Part shown: one piece after another, positions 23,943 through 32,878 of the stretch
How the letters are laid out: each line of letters begins with the position of its first letter
Numbering within the stretch: position 1 is the stretch's first letter
Assembly (NCBI GenBank): GCA_022497145.1
Contig: MU385884.1
Span: 241,031 to 305,030, forward strand
Length of the DNA stretch: 64,000 bases
Origin: Rostrohypoxylon terebratum
Taxonomy: Eukaryota; Ascomycota; Sordariomycetes; Xylariales; Hypoxylaceae
Reading direction: 5' to 3'
The notes under the pieces: generated by a model
The model's database searches: none
The model's input: only the letters and a program-made list of their open reading frames with translations
What the model was told of the DNA's origin: nothing
Position numbers and translations under genes: made by a program

Positions 23943-25669
23943 CGCTAAGATCACCAGAAATCACGTCCTTTCAACTCGATTCGCGAATCTCTATCGTACA
24001 AAGAAAGATAAGACTATAGCTCTATAGCTGCAGAGTTTCGATGTCGTTGGCGATGTCAATAAGTAACGAACTTATCTCACTGCTGCTAGTCTTCCCAGAA
24101 CCGGGGGGGTGATGCGTTCATGTAATTATACTTTGGCTATACGCTCATCGCGTCTTCGGCTTACGATATCGCTCCTTCGTCCTCCGAACCGGGTACTATT
24201 GGGAGGGAGGCCATGCCAAAGCATGATACATTTGCACAAGAGTGGGAAATGCAAGGAAATGCAACGTCAGGCTACACAGCATGGACATAGGAAGCCGAGC
24301 GATCCTAGGTATAACGACTTGTATTCCGGTAGCCACGAGACCTTGGCAGCACGACGTGGGTGCGTGCTAGCGCCGAAACCCGGAGATTTTCAGGTAATGA
24401 TCCAGGTGAAAAGGCTGGGACAGGTGACATCCATGGATGTAGTAGTAGTTACGTGGGTACGGTACTATATCACCGCTTCAACTTGGTACCTACCTAGGAC
24501 CTAGGTATAGGTATTCGAAAGTTAAAGTTTGGAATGGGGCAGCAGGGGAAAGGTGTGTCGGTAAGCCACTCGAGAGTGTGCTCAAGACTCAACCATTGTC
24601 TATGACTCTATAAGACGACCTCACAGTGGATAGATTTACGAGCTGGCGAAGCAGGACTCAACTCAAGCTTGACAAAACTTACGTGAGGGTGATGATGCTA
24701 CGCCAGGTAGTGGCAGCGGCGTCTACTGGAGACGTCAATCTCCTGGTGGGTATTACCGACCTAGGACCTAGGTCCTAAGCACTAGGAATTATTTCCGACA
24801 AGTTCTCTGCTGAATATCTATCCGGAAATAATCACGGGAAGGATTTATGATTAAGTGGAATCAGCCACAAAATTTAACCCATGCATTCATTCACTTGCAA
24901 AAGCCGCAATGTTACCCTACTTAATTACTAGTATTTCGAACTATTCCGTGTTTTTTGTATAACATTAAACTATGTCACCGTACGTGCTTATCATCTTATA
25001 ATTAGTTTCACGAGACCGCCACATAGTTACGTAGTTTATATTAGGTTTAACAGTTACATAACTTTAGTTCGTACTTTGAGAGCTGAGAAACGTGGCGGGA
25101 TCGACAGTGCATTGTCCTTAGCTTCGATGTTAAAAGCCGAGGTTGTGGCTAGATGTATACTACCTAGGCAGATTAAGTAGGTAAGTATGTGTCTGGTGTA
25201 TTATACATACATACATACATACAACAACACCAGTCGGGAGTTATGCCATCTACCAAGTAATAATGGATATTTTATCGTACTCTTCTACCCTTTTTTAAAT
25301 CATTGTCCACTTTACTATTCCCTTATCACCGACATGCAACCTGGGAACCAAGTGAGTTAAATAGCCGGCGCAATCCCCAACTTTTTCAATCCACATCTTA
25401 CGGGGCTAAGTGGAGTGTTGTCTTAACTTCATACGGGTTTCGGAGTGGCCAAACATCGAATTTCGCCCATGACCTTTTAGGTCTAGTTGGATATAAGCAC
25501 GAGGGATCCGGCCGAACCGGCACCGGTCATACTTTTCTCGGGGATACTAGACATCTTAGCAGCTGCCCCGGTCAGCCCGGTGCGTCCCGTATTAAAGATC
25601 TCTATTTAGCAAGGTTAAATTGAATTAAAACTACTATAATGCGAGTGGAATGCGAGTTGCGTTATTTAA
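23943..25669. other. Spacer with heptamer duplications and a hairpin
   Basis: Promoter side of the A-T-R gene, then AT-rich DNA. Contains two ACCTAGG tandem duplications (24492-24505, 24759-24772), a 10-bp inverted repeat with 25-bp loop (24788-24797 with 24823-24832) and a CATA microsatellite near 25205-25222. A 106-codon plus-strand ORF at 25303-25623 has no family resemblance and is not called. Confidence 0.5.
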
Positions 25670-25840
25670 TTAAAAAATCGATTGTCCTATGTTATACCCT
25701 GGTTGATTAGGGAAGGGCTGCAGCTGACCAGCACCATAATCATGGCCAGAATGTTGTGATAATTGGTTGGGGCCGTTGAGCAGTTGACTTGATGGTCCAG
25801 TGTATGGTGCTGATGGTTGAGGCAGTATCGCCGCCTGCTG

Positions 25841-25854
25841 CCTAGGCCCTAGGC
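25841..25854. repeat. CCTAGGC tandem duplication at the gene end
   Basis: Two exact head-to-tail copies of CCTAGGC. One copy fewer would fuse the P/Q-rich frame ending at 25842 with the P/Q-rich frame that ends in TAA at 25670-25672. Confidence 0.9.
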
Positions 25855-27578
25855 GTCGGCTGCCTATATTGCTGCTCAGGAAATGGTGTCCCTGACATAT
25901 ATGCCGTCTGCGACGCAGGCATCTGCTGGGCGCCGTGCTGTAATGGCAGCGACGGTGGCAGTCCCCCACTGGACGGTACCTCCTGTATAAGTGTTGGCTG
26001 GCGGGACGGTAGCTGTGGTGTCGACTGCCAGGGGCGCTGCGCCAGTTGTGGTGGCGGCACCGATGGAGGTGGCATAACTAATGGGCGCTCAGCTCTCTTT
26101 GGCGGCAACCCTTCACTGAATGCAGCCCTTACTTCGCAAAGCCTATTACCGGACCCCCAGCCTATGATATTATGGATATATCGTCGCAAGAGCAAGAACT
26201 GCTCCCATTCGGATACGGGAAAAGTCCTCACCAACTTAGTACAATAAGTGCGTGGATCAGTGCTTAGATCGATCCAAGAAACAAACAATTCCGCCAAGCT
26301 GTCGCTTAGAACAAGGCTGTAGACAGCATTTTTTGTAGGGCTTAGCACCCGGCTGTTTACATTAAGGCATGCCGAGGCGGCACCAAGCATGCGATTTTTC
26401 ATAGCATAACTCGACGAATCCACCCTTGTTTCCACTACCAGGAAAGGTGTGTACAACGAGTACTTGCTATGCATAGTGAATGTATGCTGATCATTGATGT
26501 ATGGGATCTTGATACCATCAAGTGATTGATCGTTATATCCGACAGTTCTTGCAGGTTTCGGGACGGCCATGATAGCCGTTGGTTCTGCCGGGTTCCGGAT
26601 GAGAGTATTTTGGGCGTACTGTAAGTCTTTAACTATTTTAATACCCACCCATCCAGAATCATGTTGTAATTGTAGACCGGTCAAGATCCTGTTGTGGAGA
26701 AGATCACTTTGGTCGATATCATCACAAGTCCCTGCATCCAGAATATCTGAATGCAATCCCTTAAGGGCAGCCTTGGAAGTAATACTCATAGACTTATCTT
26801 CACGGGGACCGGAGGCGATATCTTTTGTGAGATTATCAATCCACGTTGGGGTTATGTGAGAAGAAGATGCCTTTATCAATTCAATCCCAAGTTGACGGAG
26901 ATTATAGCTTCGATATCGACCAGTATCAGGTAGGGATACCCTATTCTCGTATATGTTGGCGCTTAAAAGCTCTGACGGCGGTGGTTGATTAGATTCTACC
27001 ACAGACATATTTTCGGACATGTTGGATGAAACGCTCTCTTGATCTGTATCGCGGCATTTGACAATCCAATCTCTGATTTTCGTAGACGGACGGTGCGTAA
27101 GATCTGCTTCTGATGCAGTGGGGGGATGTTGTTCTTGGGCTGGGAGTGGAGGATGTTCAGCGACGGGTGCGGGAGGCTCTACAGGAGGCTCTGTTGGAAG
27201 GGTTTCGGCCATATCCACGGACGTACTCGGCGGGGAGTTTATGTATTTAGTTGTATGATTTGAAGATTTAGGGCGTTTCGTAGCCGTGAAAGTAAGGGTG
27301 CTACAGCTAGGTGATATAGACCGCTGTCTTTTGGACGAATTTAGTATCCCTCGCGAGTTTATTTGCGAGGACTTAATAACATGATTTCCTTGGATGATAC
27401 TAGCAGTCCCTACCGTGCCTTGATGGCGGTGATAGCGATCAAGTGTTGAGTTCATGATAAAAAAAGGTGGCTTGAAATATGAGGTTATAAGGCGTATATT
27501 AGGCAGCGGTTTGTTTTCTGCAGCGAGAAGGGTAATTTGTCTGAATGTACTTCGTAACCAGGTAGGTAGTAAGGGCAT
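25842..27578 (-). CDS. DUF7924-like fungal protein, probably frame-broken at the 3' end
   Basis: Frame of 578 aa from the ATG at 27578; MNSTLDRYHRHQ inside it is an alternative start. The N-terminal third is P/S/T-rich. The central to C-terminal part resembles a fungal family I know as DUF7924: PFLVVETRVDSSSYAMKNR, then a small-residue helix GAASACLNVN, LVLSDSLAELFVSWID, and the helix FLLLRRYIHNIIGWG. In that family the ExK-like strand followed by a Q/N-rich helix suggests a nuclease-like fold, but here the K is R and the activity is unknown. The reading frame ends at a TAG inside a tandem CCTAGGC duplication (25841-25854). Past it, the +1 frame is open and equally P/Q-rich to 25670, which suggests the native C-terminus was about 60 residues longer. 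Family call from memory of motif spacing only. Confidence 0.55.
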   Translation of the reverse strand: MPLLPTWLRSTFRQITLLAAENKPLPNIRLITSYFKPPFFIMNSTLDRYHRHQGTVGTASIIQGNHVIKSSQINSRGILNSSKRQRSISPSCSTLTFTATKRPKSSNHTTKYINSPPSTSVDMAETLPTEPPVEPPAPVAEHPPLPAQEQHPPTASEADLTHRPSTKIRDWIVKCRDTDQESVSSNMSENMSVVESNQPPPSELLSANIYENRVSLPDTGRYRSYNLRQLGIELIKASSSHITPTWIDNLTKDIASGPREDKSMSITSKAALKGLHSDILDAGTCDDIDQSDLLHNRILTGLQLQHDSGWVGIKIVKDLQYAQNTLIRNPAEPTAIMAVPKPARTVGYNDQSLDGIKIPYINDQHTFTMHSKYSLYTPFLVVETRVDSSSYAMKNRMLGAASACLNVNSRVLSPTKNAVYSLVLSDSLAELFVSWIDLSTDPRTYCTKLVRTFPVSEWEQFLLLRRYIHNIIGWGSGNRLCEVRAAFSEGLPPKRAERPLVMPPPSVPPPQLAQRPWQSTPQLPSRQPTLIQEVPSSGGLPPSLPLQHGAQQMPASQTAYMSGTPFPEQQYRQPTPRA

Positions 27579-28560
27579 TATAGGTAATTTACAAGTATTT
27601 TTAAGAGCGCAAGCAATTTGATCGATGTATTACTTGTACGTGATTAAAACATCATGTTTGCTCAGATACTTAAGACTTAAGTACCTACCTTTCTTCGCCC
27701 GATCCCTCATCTGTCCGTCTCGTTTGATGGCGAACCAATCGTGAAGTGATCGGGCAGTGGAGTTATGTCGTACTTTGAGTTGGGCCGAGTCTGTAAACGG
27801 GATAAAACATACTTAGGACCTATGTAGGCAGGCAAGTAGACATTATATCGAATAGCAGGACTGTGGCCTAGGTTAAGAGGTAGGTATTTAAGCTAAAATC
27901 TGACTGCCTGGGGCAGAAGGTCAGGTAGTGATATTCTAGAATTTTTTTCGATCGCCAGCTAAGGTCAGCTTGTAAGCAAAGTATTGTGTAATTTGCAAGC
28001 ATGCGATACCTAGTAGCCGTAGTCTCACGGACTAATGATTCATAACATGAGCACTTCTTTCGTTCAATGAGAGTTTGTTCCATTCAATCTTTTGCGTTGA
28101 ATGTCGAGCGTGTATATTGGAGGATGAGAGGTCCTCAAGACCGCCATTAATACTTGGGTCCTAGGGTCTTAGACTTACTGGCAATGGATACCCCGAGTCG
28201 TTTACCAAGCTTCTTTTGGCTACCTAACGAAATATACCTAGGAGTAGCCATAGAATATCAATACCCAGGATTTAAGTATCAGGAGTCGCATGTTTTCTTT
28301 TCTTTTCTTTTCTTTTCTTTTTTTTGAAAAAAAAAACGGCTAGAGAAAACTATGAGCAGAGAACCTCATGTTGCCAGTGATTGCCGCTCCCTAACCTCAT
28401 AACGCGTGAACCTATCAGCCAAGACAAATGAGATCGTAGTATAACAGTCGTCTATAGCTGCTTCTTCTTTCCCTTATAGAGGTATCTGAAATTGATTAGC
28501 TTTCCCCACCATATATGTATAACGATCGTGGACGTCTGGATCTGGGTATCATAAAATTCC
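27579..28560. other. Spacer with CTTTT repeat
   Basis: AT-rich promoter side of the DUF7924-like gene and 3' side of the OM14 gene. A CTTTT pentamer repeat with adjoining poly-T/poly-A occurs at about 28293-28335. No gene seen. Confidence 0.5.
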
Positions 28561-29320
28561 TTACCCTCCTAAAACTCCTTCTATAAGTCCGACGCCGCCT
28601 AGGATGCCAACTCCGAGACCGATGGGTTTCCAGCCTAAGCGTCCACGCTCATATAAACCCCAAGCCTTGTAGCCTAGGTAAGCGCTGAGCCCAATTACGG
28701 CGGTCAGGTTGGAGACGACCAAGGCGGTAGTGGCGTTGTCGCTAAGGTCACCGAACCACCGAGTGAGAACGCTGTCCACCGAGCGCGCCCTTCCAGAACC
28801 CTTCTTCTTGGCGAGGTGGGCTTCCGCGCGAGCGCGCTCGGCTGCAGCCTCCATTTCTTGACGGGCGGCTTGAGTTTCCGTCTTGACATCCTGTTCCATG
28901 AAATCCGACGGCACTGTGCGGACGGAGGGTGTGTCGACGTCAACGAGCGATGCGGTGCTTGCTGTTTCGGAGGAGACGACCTCGGGAGGTTGAGGAGCAG
29001 CAGCCTACACAACATCAATTGTCAACAGCTGTCAATCAAGATATCTAATATCTACCTAGTAGGTACTTGTCTATGTACTTGCGAGCAAGCTTCAGCCTTC
29101 TACAAAGAAAGCACAAGAAGTGACGTGACGACGTGACAAGCATTCGTGGGTATCCGAGATAACAAAAGTTAGAGTGGAGTTGCTCACCTCTTCGGGCGTC
29201 TGTTTAGGACCAGATGCAGCTACGGCAGCGTATGACACTGTTACCTGGTTAACCTAGCTACGGAGATCTGGATCCATATTCCTTCGTCTCATTGCGCTGG
29301 CGGATAGGATTTGACTTACT
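28561..29320 (-). CDS. OM14: Mitochondrial outer membrane protein OM14
   Basis: Model: complement(28561-29004, 29188-29237, 29320 plus upstream leader), 164 aa. The coding sequence starts with A at 29320; TG at 29237-29236 completes the ATG after an 82-bp intron (GTAAGT...CAG). The product begins SYAAVAASGPKQTPEE, then AAAPQPPEVV, a family hallmark. A charged, A/E/R-rich coiled-coil-like helix follows (about 70-95), then two hydrophobic segments around ALVVSNLTAVIGLSAYLGY and IGLGVGILGGVGLIEGVLGG. OM14 is an outer-membrane protein that in yeast docks cytosolic ribosomes on mitochondria together with the nascent chain complex and associates with porin. Without the split ATG the conserved N-terminus has no in-frame start: the DNA reads GTG TCA TAC there. 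Confidence 0.85.
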
Positions 29321-30059
29321 CTTGGTGTGTATGTGTGTGGATGGATGTGTGGATGTATGGGTGGATGGGCGTATGGATGATGCTCAAGGAGAGCAAATCG
29401 TAAAAACTCTTCCTTGGTTGAGGTTGTTTCGGGAGAGACAGGTTCGTGGTGAGAGTCAAGCGGAAAGTGGGTTATGGGTTATGGGTTGTGAGGTTGTGAG
29501 TTGTGGGTTGTGGGTTACGGCAAACTTGAAAGGAAAAGGAAAAAGAAAAACTAATGCCGATAGTGGGTAGAAATCTCGACAGTCGCTATATGCACGAATG
29601 ATCGCGACGAGTTGTCGCTGCCAAACCCCGTCCCTAAGGTTAGTTGCGTAACGAGCAAATGACGTATTGATTCCCGGCTCCATTTACATATGTAGGACGA
29701 GTAGGTACTTACTAGTAGCAGCATAATACTATGTACATGTAAGTACCTTCATACATACCTAGTAGTAGCATCAACTTGGAATGTATGCCGTTATCCACTA
29801 TTTCCACTTTAATCCAACTTAAAAAATACAGGGGTTGTATGGGGTGCAGGGGGTGGTACTGGTAACCCGACCCGACCCTTTTAGGATATATCTCTTCATA
29901 TCTCACTACTACTACATAGTAGATTCGCATCTATCCAATTTAGGTCCTCAAATGAAACAAACCTTGAATGAACCAGATGAAACGGAATCGACGCTAGATG
30001 TTCTGGAACGGTTGAACCTAGTTCCGAATGTCCCGTCCTTTTTCTTTTCCTTCACCTAG
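29321..30059. other. OM14 upstream region with GT-rich repeats
   Basis: Contains GGATGTATGG-type repeats (29330-29375) and a degenerate GGGTTATG/GGGTTGTG array (about 29468-29518), probably in the OM14 5' leader or promoter. No gene seen. Confidence 0.5.
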
Positions 30060-31943
30060 TTACAAGTTGAAATTGACATAAACACGCCCTTCCCACGGCT
30101 TCAAGGCCAATGACACAGCATCGCTCCCAAGCTCGTGTCGGGTACTAATCAGTAGCCTCGCAACATCTCTGACACCACAGCCTAGCATACTCCTAACATC
30201 TACACAGTCCCGATCACTGCTAGAGAAGTTGAGCACCACCAACGCAGTTCTTTTTTTTCCCGACAGGTCCGACAGGTCCGACAGGCCATGGGAGGCATGG
30301 GAGGCATGGGAGGCATCACCGTTCGTCCGCGATTGTGTATCCTGAATCGTGAGAGCACTCTCTTTCACGTACGCAAAAATCGCCTCGTCTTCCGCTTCCA
30401 ATAACCGAAATGTCCCAAAGACAAACAAATCCTTGTATCTCTTCCGCAGCGGCAAGATCTGCCTGTAAAAGTTCAAGATGGAGTCTGGATCTGCCATCTG
30501 CTGCGCCGCATTGATCTCCGGATAGGCATCGTGGACCCTCATCCATGTCTTGACACCTTCGTCCGCAAACCCGGCATTGGGAGAGTCATCCCACTGGAAA
30601 GGAATCCGCGAGTGATCACGCGCCAGGATTCCAAGACCGTGCATCGTGTCCGCAACTGTCTTCTCATCTCCCTGGGCTAGTGCTTCACGATAGAAATTCA
30701 AACTTTCGACGTCTTTGTACTCGTCAATACCCCACGTAGTCGGCATGTTTGTCATGCCGATCTCCTGGCCTTGGTAGAGGAAAAGTGTCCCCGTCAACGT
30801 CGCCTGCCAGAGGGCGAGGGTTTTCGCGCTTGCCCGCCACAATTCGGGCGTCGAGCAGTCGCCGAATCGGCTCACCGCCCGTCCGTTATCGTGATTTTCG
30901 CAGAATACAGTCGTCCACCCGTCCGTACCTTCGATGAAAGTCTGCCATTTTGCTACGACGGATTTCATCTGAGGCAAGGTGAATGGTACGTATATATATT
31001 TCGGTCCGAACATGCCCCCAGTTCCCAAGCGGATCATGGAAAACTCAAAGACCATGTCGAGCTCTGCTGCTGCAGCTGACACGTATGGCAAAACCTGGCT
31101 GGGATGCGGCGTGTTCGATAACTCGCCTACGGAGACAGCCCCGTAAGGTTCAAGCGCCTTCGCTCGCATCTCACGGATGAACTCGTGGATCCGCGGCCCG
31201 TTGCACCACATCTCCGGCGCCGGCTGGCACGATGAGCTCGGATCCGTAACTGGAGCGTCGACATATTCGGTACGTTTGCTGTATTTGTTGACCGTGTCGA
31301 TTCTGAACCCGTCCGCGCCACGCTCCAGCCAAAATCTCATAGTATTCTCGTATATCGCTTCTCGACATGCCTCCGACTCCCAGTTAAGGTCCGGCTGCTC
31401 GGGCGCGTAGAGATGCAGGTAGTATTCCTCGGTATTTTCGTCCCAAGTCCATGTAGAACCGGCAAAATATCCTCTCCAATTCGTCGGCGGGATCCGCTGG
31501 CCCTGCGCGTCATACCGCGCTGGTCTCCAGATATACCAATCTCTCTTCGGATTGGTCTTCGATGACCGGGATTCTTTGAACCACTCGTGCTCGACGGAGG
31601 TATGATTCACTACCAAGTCGAGGATCAGCTTCATCCCTCTGGAATGGCACGCTTCTATAAGCGCGTCGACATCGTCGACAGTTCCATAAGGCGCGTATAT
31701 CTTCTGATAGTCCGACACGTCATAGCCCATGTCGGCTTGAGGGCTTTCGAAAACCGGCGATAGCCACACGACGCCGACGCCGAGCTTATGAAGATAGTCG
31801 ATCTTGGAGATGAGGCCCGGAATGTCTCCCCAGCCGTCACCGTTAGAGTCTTTGAAACTTGCCGGATAAACCTGGTAGAAGGTAGCATCTTTCCACCACG
31901 GCTCTTTGCCGAACCAACCCTTCTCGCGGTAGAGTCTGTTCAT
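30060..31943 (-). CDS. GH13 alpha-glucosidase (maltase)
   Basis: Single exon, 627 aa from MNRLYREKGWFGKEPWWKD at 31943. No signal peptide, so probably cytosolic. The TIM-barrel landmarks are all present: QVYPASFKDSNGDGWGD, DLVVNHTS, GFRIDTVNK with nucleophile Asp216, VGELSN with acid/base Glu274 and CENHDNGR with transition-state Asp352. Thr follows the nucleophile, as in yeast maltases; isomaltases have Val there, so alpha-1,4 substrates such as maltose are the likelier choice. It lies divergent from a permease of the alpha-glucoside type and close to a Zn2Cys6 gene, the classical MAL arrangement. Near the C-terminus, DNA minisatellites (30260-30316) encode a HAS and SDL repeat insert. Product hydrolyses imported maltose or malto-oligosaccharides to glucose. 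Confidence 0.93.
   Translation of the reverse strand: MNRLYREKGWFGKEPWWKDATFYQVYPASFKDSNGDGWGDIPGLISKIDYLHKLGVGVVWLSPVFESPQADMGYDVSDYQKIYAPYGTVDDVDALIEACHSRGMKLILDLVVNHTSVEHEWFKESRSSKTNPKRDWYIWRPARYDAQGQRIPPTNWRGYFAGSTWTWDENTEEYYLHLYAPEQPDLNWESEACREAIYENTMRFWLERGADGFRIDTVNKYSKRTEYVDAPVTDPSSSCQPAPEMWCNGPRIHEFIREMRAKALEPYGAVSVGELSNTPHPSQVLPYVSAAAAELDMVFEFSMIRLGTGGMFGPKYIYVPFTLPQMKSVVAKWQTFIEGTDGWTTVFCENHDNGRAVSRFGDCSTPELWRASAKTLALWQATLTGTLFLYQGQEIGMTNMPTTWGIDEYKDVESLNFYREALAQGDEKTVADTMHGLGILARDHSRIPFQWDDSPNAGFADEGVKTWMRVHDAYPEINAAQQMADPDSILNFYRQILPLRKRYKDLFVFGTFRLLEAEDEAIFAYVKESALTIQDTQSRTNGDASHASHASHGLSDLSDLSGKKRTALVVLNFSSSDRDCVDVRSMLGCGVRDVARLLISTRHELGSDAVSLALKPWEGRVYVNFNL
30260..30316 (-). 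repeat. Two adjoining 9-bp minisatellites inside the maltase gene
   Basis: Three copies of CCGACAGGT followed by three to four copies of CATGGGAGG. Both are in-frame 9-mers and encode SDL and SHA repeats in the C-terminal domain. Confidence 0.9.
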
Positions 31944-32878
31944 GATATTTACCTTACCTAGGTGTGTGTTTGTTTTGTGCGTGTATGCGGCTACTAGTGT
32001 GCCGGGACGAGGGAAGTCTTGATAAGGCAGAAGGTAGAAGCAGACTCGGCCATTCATTGGCCCGAGTCGTCTTCTACGGTGTACGCCGATCCAATACGAT
32101 TACGACTAGCCAAGAGCTCTCCTGGACATGATCGGAGAGCAGATTTCGTATCTGATTCGGAGCCCACATCATCGGGTCCAGTTCTCTCGAGGCCGGGTCC
32201 ACGTCTAAGTTAGTCGCATCCATAACACCGCGTGTGATCCTACCTATGTACGTAGTACGTAGCATTCACCATGTACAATGGTGAACCGTGACACCCTAGG
32301 GCCTAGGGCCTGGGGCCCAACGATCGCATAGAATCGTTCTGCCAAGAGAACGCAGAGGTCCGTGTCGACTCCGACAGTCCTGGTCGACTCCGCCATACTC
32401 CGACAAACTCCGCTTCCCTCCGCCACCTCTCCCTGTTTCTCGAGTTAGTCCCCGACTAGATCCAATCAAAACCCCAAAACTCCGACAGGCTCATTTGGAT
32501 TCCCTGGCCTGGCGTTTCACTAAATTCTAATGGCTTCTCATAAGAATGGAACCACATCTTTGGGTCATCCCCAGCTCAACTGCACCCCGCAAGCCACGAA
32601 CCTGGTTGGCTTCCCCACACGGAGCTAGACCGTGGTCGAGCTAGACGGGCCTTTTTCCCTCTCGTCTAGCATGCCTAGATATTTACGTTGTAAGTCTTAA
32701 GATCAGATTCTTAGCTGTAAGAAAAATGATAAATAGTTGCGAAAATGCCCTCGCCCACAACGTTCTGAGTTGGCCAGGTCGAGCGAATTATTCATATTCG
32801 CGCTCTCAATAGCGAGGGTTTTTGAACTTTCCCTCCCCCCTACGATTTGGGTATTATTCGAGCGAAAACAGCGACGAT
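31944..32878. promoter_or_regulatory. Divergent promoter of maltase and permease
   Basis: 935 bp shared by the two divergent genes. It contains a CCTAGGG tandem (32295-32315), the phased ACTCCG array listed separately, and pyrimidine-rich DNA near the permease start. Coordinated control by the neighbouring Zn2Cys6 protein is inferred from layout. Confidence 0.6.
32360..32422. promoter_or_regulatory. Phased ACTCCG (CGG on minus strand) array
   Basis: CCG triplets start at 32360, 32371, 32390, 32400, 32410 and 32420; the last four are exactly 10 bp apart, each within (A/C)CTCCG. One more ACTCCGACAG lies at about 32480. On the minus strand this is CGG-N7-CGG-N7-CGG. CGG is the half-site bound by Zn2Cys6 proteins, and a Zn2Cys6 gene is in this cluster. 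Operator function is inference. Confidence 0.5.

Noticed and set aside
25303..25623. 106-codon plus-strand ORF next to the DUF7924-like gene
   Set aside because: No recognisable motif or composition, in AT-rich spacer; chance ORF is more likely.
31944..32057. 38-codon N-terminal extension of the maltase frame
   Set aside because: The ATG at 31943 gives the usual GH13 start; the extension is in promoter DNA and has no targeting features.
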